This document shows, one piece after another, positions 48,188-60,700 of a stretch of 64,000 nucleotides of DNA. Source of the stretch: Eopsaltria australis (taxonomy: Eukaryota; Chordata; Aves; Passeriformes; Petroicidae); NCBI GenBank assembly GCA_034509425.1, contig JAVTVJ010000033.1, positions 5,205,001 to 5,269,000 of the forward strand, written 5' to 3'. A program made the translations under genes and the position numbers. The notes under the pieces are model-generated. The model saw only the letters and a program-made list of their open reading frames with translations. It was not told the DNA's origin and searched no databases. The number at the start of each line of letters is the position of its first letter. Position 1 is the stretch's first letter.

Positions 48188-50348
48188 CTATTTAGGAAAA
48201 CATATTCTTAATTAACATGGTCAATTCTTCAGTATTGTGTCAAATAAATACATTAACTCAGCATAAGCAAGAAACCTCATCCATGCTGACTCTGCCAAAG
48301 CGCAGATTGGTTAGATTGCGTTATTTCTCATCTTCCATTTGAAACAATCTGTTTCTTATTATGATTCAGAGAACTGAAGGATGGACCTTCTGGTATGATT
48401 TTAGTCTAAACCCACCATATTGTTTTGGTAAGCTTCTTAACAAGTACTTCTGTATATTAAACTGAGTATTTTCAGTACTCCTGCGAGATAAATTAGTTAA
48501 CAAGCATTCAGTGTATGTGCAGTCTCCTCTCATTCAACATGTGATAAAACTATAAACTAGATCACTCATGAAATTACTGGCAAATATGTTTCATAATTTA
48601 TATGTATTAAAATAAAAAAATACGTATGTTAATACTTGCATCAGTTACTTGTTTATAATTTGTGCTAGACTTTTCGTGCTGAAGTTTTATGTATTTACTG
48701 CATTTTGAACCACAGTGTGTGTATTCAGTGGTAATTGCTTAAAGAATTACAGAACAGTTGGTGATTTCTATTCAGATTTTTGGCAGAGCTTGAAGTCTCA
48801 GTACAAGTGGAAAAAAATAATTTGTTTTAGAAATAAAAAGTGCAACTCTTTTCATTATTACATTGGCAGAAATATGAGCAATTTTCACAGAGAGAAGGAA
48901 GTAAAATGAGAGAAAAAAAAGTTTTGAGAAAGAGGTTCAAGACCCTCTCCACAACTCCAGAAGTACCAAGCCTTCCTAAATTTGCAATCTTGGTTCAAAA
49001 CGGGATGTGGTCAAAAGTGAAACTTCTTTTAGAATTTCAGCTACTCTCAATTGGACTTTTTCCCAGCATGCAGATTAGGATAATACCCTGTCTGTGTTAA
49101 AAGAAAGGTCCACGGCTCCAAACAGCAGGAGTGCTGAAGTCAAAACAGAATTGCTAGACGGAACTGAATAAGGAAGTCTGAACGCTGCACTTACTTATTT
49201 TTGTTTTTATTAACAGGAAAGATAAGCCCCATCACACACTTGTATTCATTCCAAGCATCTATCACCTGACTTTGTGTATGATGTAATATTGCTTGAGGAT
49301 GATTCTCACAGCCTGAGCTTAAAATAAGAAGTTTCGACTCAATTGAAATGCAAAGACAAAATACTGCATTCCTTTCCCAGCTGAGCTTTTATTTAACGTG
49401 CCAGATTAAGAAGCTTGCTCTACTTTACTGGATCAGACTCAACACAGTTTATCCAAGAAACTCAGAGATAAGGGGGAAACAGTTCTTAATCAGGCAAAAT
49501 TCTCAATAAAATAAATAGGTACTTGGTCCAAGTATGTTCTGCAGAGTTTAAAATCAGTATGTTTGCCTCAGCTAAATCTGAAAAAGTGGACTGCTGCCTT
49601 TATACCTATATTTTGGGACAGCTAACTCAATACAGAAGAGAATAAAAACAAACTTCTCCCTTCTTGATGTCGGTTTTTATCAAGCTTTAATCAACTAGGA
49701 ATCCCCTGAAGAAAATTCACACAGCAAGTTGGAACAGCATAATCTGAAGCTCCAGTGGGTTTGGATTAAGTATAAGGCATTTTACCATTGTGTTAAACTA
49801 CTTAAAAATATCACAGACTCATGGACTAGACATGTGATTATTTTGTCCCCCATTATTAGAAAATAAGATCTATTTTATAACTGTACAAGTTCCTGTTAAG
49901 GCTACAGACTATCATAACAACTACACTCAGAAGTATTTAATTTCTTAAAACAGTAGTCTGATTTGCATATTCAACTATTTTCATCAGTATCCGCCTCGGT
50001 CTTTTTCTGTTAATTTCACGCTGTCCTGCTCTTCTTAAGATGTTAAAGTACCACAGATACTAAAACTGAAGCTCAATTTACATGGCTTGGAATTTTTTTC
50101 CAGGAATATTTATCTTTAGACAATACTAAAAAATGTTGTCTATATGCATAAGTAGCTCAAAAGTGGGCCATGACAGACAGTATCTATGTAGAATCAGAGA
50201 TTATCTCTGGCCTTCATGTGGCACCTCAACGGCCGCCACATCAATGTGCTTAAACTACTCCCTGCACATCACCCTGCAAACAAAGTAACTCAAGAAGTCA
50301 GAGCTACATATTTGGTACACAGCTATAGTAGAGCTACAGTTATAAAAG
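48188..50348. other. No gene seen
   Basis: AT-rich DNA. Open pieces at 48715-49100 (plus) lack splice support. Confidence 0.5.
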
Positions 50349-50430
50349 CAGCAGCTTGGTAGCTCAGAGGTTAAACTGATTATTGTGAAAAGGGACTGAG
50401 CTTCAGCTTCCGTAATTCTTGCTATTTAAA
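50349..50430 (+). repeat. tRNA-derived SINE-like remnant
   Basis: TTGGTAGCTCAGAGGTTA (50356-50373) is an almost exact RNA polymerase III A-box with its tRNA D-loop context. A degenerate B-box-like 'gagcttcagcttcc' follows about 40 bases later. It does not fold as an intact tRNA. It is more likely a SINE or tRNA-pseudogene head. Confidence 0.35.
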
Positions 50431-52367
50431 GTGAATTAATGCTTCTTGTTGAAACCCACATATAACTCAAGAAGCTGCAAGAGCAGGATGGGTGCCACAG
50501 GAAAGAAAACAGTGTTAAGAGATCTTTGAGCCTCCTTCAGCCTGTTTGTGGGAGGAAGAAAGAGGGATTATCGCACAAACACGAGGAGACAGATTCAACT
50601 GTTGATTACAAGCAAAACCATCAGAGAAAGAGGTGTAATTTCACCAATATTAAATTAATGAATATGAAACAAGAATTGGGTTCAGATAGCCTTTACTTAG
50701 AGTAAGTAGAGTTACATGCAGCCCTAACCTAAAAAAAAACCCAAAAAACTTGGGAGTAAATGGTATTAGCACCTTCTTGGCCTTTTTCCATGACTATAAA
50801 ATAGCATTAATACAAATGTGACTCAGACTTGAGATCCCTGGTCACTATTGCAGCCAAGAGCCTAAGTATATGAAATCTCCTTGGCTCTGCTAAAGCACTA
50901 GTGCTAAATTCTGGGAAATGATAACACTGATTCATCTCAAAACAGTCTATATATAACAGCAAGACTAGGCACACATAAAATTATGCACAATCTTGCCCCA
51001 AGGTTAGCAACATATTCCTAGTAGAAGGAAGAATGTTATTTTCATTCCCTGCAATCATGTGATAAATAGCTGTAGGGCAGATTCAGCAAGATCTCGAAGG
51101 TTATGATTTTACAATATAATGAATGTATGTCTAGCTCTCTGCCACCTGAAAAAGCAGCAAAACAAAGCAGGACTTGTCAGTATTTTGCTTATGGCAGAAA
51201 TCAGACATTGTCCAGAACCCTTTATGAGACACACTGCTACTTCTTAACTAGTTTGATTATAACATTGACTCCAATACTTCAACAGCTCAGCTTTCCAGCA
51301 TATGGCATAATTGGAAGCAGCAGACAGTAGGTATCACATGTGAATGGAAAATGTCTCACACTGAGTAACTACTGACTGTATCAAATATGTGGTCTTGTAG
51401 GTAGGTTGATGGGGGAAAATAATGATGATAAAAGTATATTGAAAATGCGAGGATGGGTGGAACATTTGTGCAGTATATGAGGCAAGCAAATTACCTAGGA
51501 AGTTCAGAAGTAGAAAATACCAAAAAAAGTCATTGAAAATAGTTCAAAAATAAAGAGATGAGACAACACACAGGAACATTTTAAGAGATATAAACCCCAA
51601 ACCTATGGACAGTTTCAGAAGAAACTTTAAAAAAGGTGGAAGACATACATTTAGAAGTACATTCGTAGGAGCAGGCAGACTCAAGTTACTGATCAAAAAA
51701 AACTCCAAGAAGGCAACTCATGCCCAGGACTGCTTACCTCACTTGAAAAGGAACTGATATTTGTTTCTAGTCTACTCATTTATTGCCAACATGGAGTAGA
51801 CCATGCTTTATTCTGACCATGCTTCCTATAAAATACTGTGTTTCACTTTAGTAAAAATTGAATACAGGCACATCTATACCATCACCATCACGATGTAATG
51901 GCCTGTGCTGAATTAATGTTTGATTTTGGTGATTCATATTATTCTGCCTTAGGGGGTGACTGAGTTATAGCCATTGTGTGCAGTTGCAATCATTGGCAAT
52001 CGAGCACAGTTTGCAGAACAATAACACCGACATTGAAGATGGATGAAAATGCATTGGAATTACACCAGATAATGATGCAAGCCAAGCCTGGCCGGAACAC
52101 TTAGGGGTACCTCTGCTAATATCATCAGTATTATATGTGAAAGTCCAAGGACTTTAATACAACCACAGGACCAAATTGTATGGTTTTGCCAGACCGTAGG
52201 ACAGACTCACTTGGCATCACTTGGGAAGTGCTAAAGGACCTAGAGTAAGTACACACGTAATTCATATCCTCAAAGGCACCTCACTGCAAGACAGTGCAGC
52301 ATGATTTCACACTGAAGTAGGTAAGGCAGTATAAAATCCTGCTAATGATAAGGTATTGTAGTTTCAC
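50431..52367. other. No gene seen
   Basis: AT-rich. A minus-strand donor GTGAG|gtaagc at about 51733 has a short open piece starting with ATG before it (14 codons, MSRLETNISSFSSE), possibly a first coding exon but unsupported otherwise. Confidence 0.4.
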
Positions 52368-52447
52368 CTGTACATAGCCAGTAGAGATCAACCCCAAGTG
52401 AATTGTACCAGGCTGACCTTGACCAGCTACATCAATGTACAAAATAC
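52368..52447 (-). other. Candidate coding exon, minus strand
   Basis: An open minus-strand segment ends at a strong donor, CAG|gtgaaa. The peptide is ILYIDVAGQGQPGTIHLG continuing to STGYVQ, glycine-rich with alternating hydrophobic residues, like a beta-sheet domain. G at codon position 1 is about 10 of 27 against 6 and 6. The acceptor is the weak point: aggcag at 52448-52450 gives the stated start, but the upstream region lacks a clear pyrimidine tract, and other AGs (gtggag, aaag) are possible. I recognise no family. It ends in phase 0, so it cannot join directly to 48043-48187. Confidence 0.24.
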
Positions 52448-55400
52448 CTGCCTCTTTACTCCACAAGGATTTTACATTTAGGCAGATACCTCACAACAGC
52501 AATCTTGATATAAAACACTTTTTTTTTTTTTAGTGAAGACAGAATCTTAATAAAAATGAGAAAAAGGCACATCAAGTTTAAAGAGTAATGAATGTACAGC
52601 ACTGTCCAAGTGAAAATGAGGTTAGGGCTACTTCAGGCAATTGCACTGCGCAGAAAAAGAAAAACTTGAAATTTTTCCCTTTATATTTCAAAAGATTTCT
52701 AAGAGCAACAAAATTTACAGGAGAAAATGTCAAACAAATTGGCTTCACAGATAGAAAGAGCCACATGATTTCTTTGTTTGTAAGACTGAATCTTCTGTTG
52801 CAAGAGTTAATGTGCTTCGTGGAAGTTACTATGGCATGGCTTATAAGCTTCAGCAAGATGTGGTGGCAGTTCAGATTTCATGACAGAATGCTAACTTATC
52901 TCTGATACTGAAAAAACTAATGAGGTGGTACATAGTTGCAGAGTGTTGTTACATGCAGAGATATGCAGGGTTCTGGGTTTTTCATAATCTGTGTAATGGT
53001 ACAGACGTAAAAGTAATGAAAACCCAAAACAGGCAGCAAAAGCTTAAGGCTTTAAAGCTGGAATAGAATTGTGTCAGTGTTTTCTAATGGAAATATGATA
53101 AATTTAAGCAATCTCAGAAAAAGCCCCCAGTATTCCCACTAGCGTTTTCTACTGGGTCTAAGGTCTCACGGGTAGAGCTTAGGTGAAGATCACAATTAAG
53201 CTAACACATGCTGGTTTTATTCAAGTTGAGGTAATGGCATAATGTTAAGCAGTCTTAAGGATTCTCTTTGTTATTCTTGTTGCCTATGGCTTTTAATTGA
53301 AGGTGCTATCACAGCATCCCTATCAGATGCCAAATGTCATGAGCAGTAGCAAGCAGGAGCACACAGTGCAGAGGGCTCTCCTGACCCCCAACTATCTTTA
53401 CTGAGGACAGCAGGGTGTAAGATATAACACTTTTCAGTAGCTAGAGGCTTACTGAAATGAATTTCCACAATGCTGAATACAACTAAGGATGGTATTTAGC
53501 ACTAGGACATGAAAATGTTAAATAATACCAAGTGTGAGACAGCGAATGCAGAGCATTTTTTTAATGTGGTCACCACTGATCCAAAGAATGAATGTTCTAA
53601 AATTGGGAATTACTTCTGTGGCATACTTATGACAGATAAATATCATAGATGACAACAAGAAGTACTTTGTCTGGAGGTGATCTGCACCATCTATAAAGCT
53701 TCAGCAGGCACTGAATGAAACTGCTCTGCTGAAAAGTGCTCAGCACACTGCTTTGAAGTAGACTCAAGGATCACTGACAATCTGTATATCACAGCAGCAC
53801 TGCCAGTTTTCTTATTAAAGAATAAGTTTTCCTACCACTTCAGTCATCTTTAAACCATTTTGAAATGTAAAGATATATGAATGTTTTCATCTCTCCTCCC
53901 AATCTCCCTTTCAAATTGCTGAATCCAAGAACCACTATCCAGTTACTGAGTTGCAATCTCTGCTCTTCTGCTTTGTGATTTAAATTTTTTGTTCTTGTTT
54001 TCAGAATCAATTTTCTATTATAAGTCTGTGAGATAGCATACCTATTACAAATTGTGAATGCATTACGCCATGTATGAGAAAAGTATGAATGATCTTATAA
54101 AAAGAAAAGAAGAAAAAGTGAGCAAGTAAAACATATATGAAATAATTATTTTGTCTACTTGATTTAACTACAACACATATAGGATGGCTTCCCATATTAT
54201 GCTGCTTTCCAGATATGCTTCCAAATGTTTCAAATCCTTGAATCTTAAAGAGGATGGTTCGTTAAAAGTCTTTGTGCGGACACAAGCAATGTGTGGTTAT
54301 GAACTGGGTGTACTACAACTTGTACATAAAATGTGGCACTTCTGCACTGTGGTACTATTTATTTGAGGGGAAAACTCAGATTTCTAATATGTGCATAAAT
54401 ATGTTTTACAAAAATAAGCATGCTCGGAGAATAAAAGAAGACATTAAAAAGAGAAACATGAAAGGACAGAGACAGTATCTCATAAAAGAAAGAGATGTAT
54501 TTAAGTATCAGCCAAATGACACTATTTTTCATATCATTTCTAGTGGAAGCTTGAAGACTAAAATACTTCACAAGCCATTAGTTTCTTGGTACTCTGTGAC
54601 AGATTAGAATATTTCCTAATCAACTGCTAAAGCACAGAAGAAGGCCAAAGCCTAGGTTCAGCAAAGCTGAGTAATATTGAAATACAGGGATGTTCAGTGG
54701 GATGCTATCAATAGACACATCATAGAATGACAAAAGTGCATCAGTTACTCAAACCTCTCAAAAAGCACCTATGCTTTCATCCATTTCTTAGTCCAGAATT
54801 TGAAAAACCACATTAAAGAACAAAAAGTTCTGTTTTGTACTCAGGGAAGCAGATCAAAACCCCAAAAATGTTACAAGATTCAAATTACTTGCTGAAGGTT
54901 CTGGACTCCCCTTTGCCAAGAGGCACTTTGAAAGCCTACAGAGCCCACCCAGTTGTCCTGCCCTACTGGTTAAATACTTTGGGCTGCATGAGGTTTGTTG
55001 TAATTCATTATTACTACAGCAAGAACGAAGAATAACAAAATTAAATGTATTTAAGTCTCATGCATATTTTCATCTCATTCACACAGGATTGACATTCACA
55101 AAATTCACTCAGATTGTGACCTACAGCTTTATGGTCCACCTGGACTGTACCAGTGCTCTCAACAGAATGGGTATCAGAAACCAAGACTAACAGATTTGGA
55201 GTGGCCTCCCTTTGCTATACCCATGTTTCTCACCTGTTACCCCACTACAGAAAAATATTGCCATTTTTAAGTCTGAGGAAGAAAAAAGATGTTGTAAAAT
55301 AAAAATAAAATGCCAATCACAGCAGCAGATCACCTATCTTGTCTCATTTTGCACTTTTGTTGATTGACAACCTGATGCTCTTGTAGCATACAAAGGCAAA

Positions 55401-57712
55401 AAATCAGGCGTTCATTTCAAACTGAAATGTTTGACAGATGTACCAGCTTTCTGCAATGAAACTGATGAAATCTCAAATAGCAAAGTCCATCTCCTGTACA
55501 GTAGAGAGATTACATTTCAACAGGCAACATTTACTGTCCTTAGCAGATGCAGATTTAATTTGGGGGGGAGGAGTGCTGTTTGCTTGTTTGGTTGTTTTTG
55601 TTTGGTTAGAGGTTTTGTTTGTTTCTTATTTATCTGGTAGTAGTCAAAAATATGGGAGATGACTAGGGCTTTGCAAGTGGTACACAGCCTACCTCCTGCT
55701 GCTCTGGATGCTGCAGACTTCAACAGGATCCATGTTTCAGAGTACTGTTGTCACAAACTGAAGGCAATTTCAAATTCTGTTAGTAGTAACACTACCATGT
55801 CACTGATATTTTGACCTGTATTTTTACAATGGTGAAACAGTCTGATGACTGACTGAAAATTTATCCTGCTATAGACACATACCTTTTACCAGAGAGGTAA
55901 AAGTAACATTTTTACACTATAATGTGAATGGCCTGTATTAAGGTTCACAGGTACCAAGTAATGTGCAGTGCTGAGGAAAAACAAATACTGAAAACAGCAC
56001 CAAAACAAAATAATTGATGTTTCATTGCACCATCTTACTAAAATAGATAGCTGATGGCCAGATAACGATTTAATAAAAAGTCAGTAAGACTGCTAATTTT
56101 GAAGCCTTTGAATTTGAGTCATAATCTAAAAAAGACTTTCCCAAAGGCAACTGTGCGCATACATTTTTATGCCTGCATGCAATATTCAAATAATACTTTC
56201 ACTTAAAGAAATACATAACCTTAAACCCCTTCTCTTGACCTCAGTGAGAAAAATGGACTGGATTATTCTCTTCACTAGGAAACTGAAGAATATGGATCAC
56301 ACTGAATTATACTCTTCACTGGATGTGGAATGCATCTCACCAAGCTGTGTTGCTCAGCTTTGACAACCAGCTTGAAGCACCAGATTTTCTTCAGGGTGGG
56401 GTAAACCACAAACCCACTGAAGCAGATTAGACTTGTTATACAATTAGAAGTCAGACAAGATGAATCCCACCATAGTGTCAACAGAAGCAAATTGCACTGT
56501 GTGCGCAGGCACTACCAGTCAAGCATACTGGTGAAAATTGTACAAATGATACTTTCTGTGAACAGCACCTGCAGAAATAAGGCTAGATCCACCATCAGAA
56601 GCTGGGCACCTGAAGCAATCATGATGTTCAGAAATATTCATTACATGCTGCAAGAAGACATACTGGAATAACAATAATATTCCCAAAACATATCTCACTG
56701 AATGGAAAGCTACTAAAAACAGGGGTTAAATATCATTCCCTTTCAGGCTGTGCATCCTGTCAACACAGGAAGGAGGTGTTAGGTTAAAATTCATTCGTCT
56801 GCACCCTTCTCTGGAGTTCCTGGATCCCTTCCTGTAAAACCAAACTTTTGTGAAAACTTTCTTCCAAAAAATTCTGCTAAGAGTAGATAGACCTCAATGG
56901 TCAAAGCATTTCACCATGAGATTTAACAGAGCAGCTACGTAGGTCATACGTAGAAACATATGCATCCTACAGAACCTTTTCATCAGAAAGACAATTGTTT
57001 ACATAACTTTATGTGTTTTGAAGGAGACAGATATTTGCACCTAGCAGGCTTAGCCGTGTAAGAGATACTACTGCTGGCTACCAATCAACAAGGGGATGGA
57101 AGAATAGCAAATACCATTCATAATTGAAGCAGTCTTCCTTTGATTTTTTCAGTGTTTCAAAGGCTGTATGACCTTACAAGGCATAGGCTAAATTAGTTCA
57201 TTTGATGAAAAATATTGTACAGGCAGATATTTAACACTTTTTAACAATTAAGAAAACCAAACAGAGATATTTCTTACTAGTAACACATGAAAGCCTAGGA
57301 GGTACTAAGAACATCCTCCAGAACTACAAATGAAGCATCTCACAATTTCACTGGAAGGAATGAGGGCAAATGAACGAATATCAGTTTCAGGCTACAAAGT
57401 GTTTTATAAATCAATATCAATAGCAATTCTCTTTCAATTATCAGCCACTGAGAATATCCGATTTCATTTTCTGGACTGGGAAGAGATTGTTATTTTAAAA
57501 CTCTGCCTTTCTGCAAACCTGGGGGAGGAAACAAAGGAAGGAAGAAGAATCTGACAGCTGATTCTTCACATTTTATCAAATTCAGATCAAAATAAAATTA
57601 TTTTTAATTCACTTCTGATTAATTTTACATTTTTTTTTTTATTTTTGAAATATTAGCTCAGCATCATCCTATTGCTTTTATAAAGAAGTTAACATTAGAA
57701 AGAGCTGCAGAT
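52448..57712. other. AT-rich stretch, no gene supported
   Basis: A T-run lies at 52519-52531 and a G-run then T/G-rich patch at 55561-55630. Open frames of 60-110 codons (for example 54272-54607) have random-like composition and no splice support. Confidence 0.5.
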
Positions 57713-57736
57713 GGAATAAATCAGCAGATTTATTCC
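57713..57736 (+). repeat. Perfect 10-bp inverted repeat
   Basis: GGAATAAATC (57713-57722) and GATTTATTCC (57727-57736) flank a 4-base loop AGCA. The arms include AATAAA on both strands, so either strand could carry a poly(A)-signal hexamer. Confidence 0.9.
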
Positions 57737-60700
57737 AGTTTGGATTCAACTTCAAATGATGAACTGTTACTCTAGAAAAAGGCTCTTTATAGTTCTATTG
57801 TAACAGGAAGTGTGCATTTTCCAGACCAGCTTTCAAGTAATAATACTATTTGCGAACAAAAAAGTTCAGTGTGACATTTCACAAAGAAATGGCAAAACTA
57901 CAACACCAGGTTATAGGAAACTACACATTCAACACACCAAACAATCCTGACAAATGAAGAATTACAAAATTTTCTCTCAGTGCAATAGAAGATGCAGGAC
58001 AATCCATGCCAAGATTTTAAAACAAATCTCCCCCCCACTACTCACTTGCTGCAAAAGAAAACAGAAGCAAAGAATGGGTAACTTTTGAAATTGGCACAAT
58101 TTAGACACCTCAGTATGATTACAAATCAGATTTTTAACTACCTTTCTCTGTATTATCACATGTAATTCACAGTATACAAAAAACCCAAAAATTAAATTGG
58201 GAATGAAGGCCAAATCATTCCAAGATTTGAAAGTCCAGACACTTTTAGCAAGATCAACATGAATTTGGTACCAAAATTGTAGTGGCCTTTACGTTTTCCT
58301 GAAACCTAGTGGTCCCAGGAATAGTATACACATGGTTTTGTATGGCTACAACAATGCTGCCATTCAAAACAATTTATTATTTTATTTCAAGTTTTCATAA
58401 TTTCACAACCAATGAAAAAGTAGCAATATCAGTTCAAGGTGTCTTCTGTCAGAAATAGCTATTGCTGCCTCAAGAGAGAGTTTATAGCTCTCTAGAAAAT
58501 AACCCATTACAAGAAAATTATTGGAACTCCATTAGGAGGAACTTTTTTTATGGTATTTTAATTATAAGGGAACAACTAACATGCATTTTGTGTCTAGACT
58601 AGCACTTAAAATCTCAGTTAGGTAAGATGCTAAAGTCCCTTATGTAGAAAATGTCCTTCTAAAAGATAGAAACGAACAAAAGATGTTCTCCCCCCACACT
58701 TCAGTAAAATATGATAGCATCCATTCATCTCTTATCTACAGTCTGGTAATCTATCCATTCAATGGAAAGCTATCTCATGTAAACCAGAAATGAACTGATT
58801 AAGTGCCCACATCAGTGTATGGGGATAAATAATTTTACATACATTGTGCCACAGGCTGAAAAGCCAAAGAAATAAAAGAAAGAAAAAAATAATACATGAT
58901 TCTATGTATGTTTTTTAGTTCAGCGAAGACATGGACATTACACAATGTATGCAACATGGCTGTATTTGAATAGCAACTGAGGAAACTTATGAGTGTAGAT
59001 TTTACAGACCACCATAATGTTCTGTGAAAGAAGTGATACCAAAAATTCCTGTTAGATCTTTCAGAACACTATATTTCCATTTTGTCAGTTAAATCCTGTA
59101 TGTTCAATGCAATTAAATGGTAGAGTAAGAAGATACAGCATCTTCTGAACTAAATGAAACGTGAACCCAGCTATTCTTGAACAGAAATTGCCTAGATGAG
59201 GATCTATCCATAGGCATTGTGTATCTGGCCCTTGGACAGTATTTATCAAGATAAACAATATTGCAAAAGTAAGAATCCTAGAATTGATAGAGCAAAACTG
59301 CTCAGGACTTGAAACCTGCACTTCACACAGGTAGACTGCGCCTGTAAAGAGTTGCTGAATGTAAATGGGTCACAGTTTTCATATCTTTAACATCTGTTGT
59401 TTATACCCAAGAAAGCACATCAGGGGCAAGAAAATTAATTCCCCAATTGCTGTCAACTGCGTTAGGGAACAGCAATAAACAGCTTACTGTAAGCCTCTAG
59501 CTACAATAAAATTGCTGTCAATAAAGTGTGGCTGATATGGTTTTGCTGTGCTAGAAGAAGAGATTCTTTGGAAGTGAAAATCTGAAATGGAAACTAAAAA
59601 GATTCTCCTTTGTTCCTATATACAAAAGAACATTATCACAAAATTGCAATAGCATAAAACTCTTAAGATCCAGCTCTCACTCATGTGTGTGGCAGAAATT
59701 TCTTAGCATATGTGAAACTTTGGCTTTGGATACTCAGGACAGATGAAACTCTAGTGATTCTGATAAAAATCTCTTGCACAGGAAACATTTAAAGATAAAT
59801 AAAGATTACTAAGCTTTTACTGCCTGATCTGTGTACACAAAATGTTCCCTACTCTAGTTTCTAGCATGTCTACCATCACTATTGAAAATGGTATTATAGC
59901 TTAGGGTTATGTTCAGATTTCCATTATAACTCCCAGTTTTCACATGCTCTTAACTTTCTGAAAAATTCTTCTTTTCAGCTGAAATTTTCCATGCTTGGTC
60001 TCAGCTCAAAGATGAATTTCTTTAGACAGTTGAGCAAAATCTGTTAACCTATTTTTCAGTTATACAACAATAGAAAAAATACACTGTACATTATTACCAT
60101 TTCTAATATTTTAGTATAGATATATAAATATACAGAACTAGAAAACAATTGAATTTTACATGCAGACACTTTTCCAGATGACTAATCCTCACTCAAGGCT
60201 AATATCCATGCTAACACATACACCAAACTAAGCATACAAAAGAATGTATGTATTTTTTATTTATACTAAGTGATGAAACAAGGCCACTAAAAATAATACT
60301 GCACGCAGAATTGTGGAATGCTATGGTTACAGAATTTTAATATTTGCAGGTGACGTAAGCTCTGCACTGCTGTTCCAATGCAGATTTCCATCAACTTATG
60401 CACCTTGAAATTGCCACTCTCAGCGTATCAAATTAAGAGTCATTAATGTTTTCAGCTTTTCTTTTCTCTTACATAAACTCCAAACTTACAAATTTAAACA
60501 CTCCAGAGTAAGATAACATCAATTAGGTTTGCCACATAAAGCTTAAGTGATGTGCATTGATCAGCAGGAGCCTGGCTACTTGTTCCTTGCTCAGGCAAGA
60601 AGTCCATTGGCTGAAAAAGGAATAAAGCAACCTCTACAGAGCTTACATTACTGAGTATAAGATTAAAAATATACTTTAGTATGGAATGTATTTAATGTGT

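Noticed and set aside
54715..54740. 'catcatagaatgac', similar to the antisense start of a CR1
   Set aside because: The match stops after about 12 bases and no CR1 body follows.
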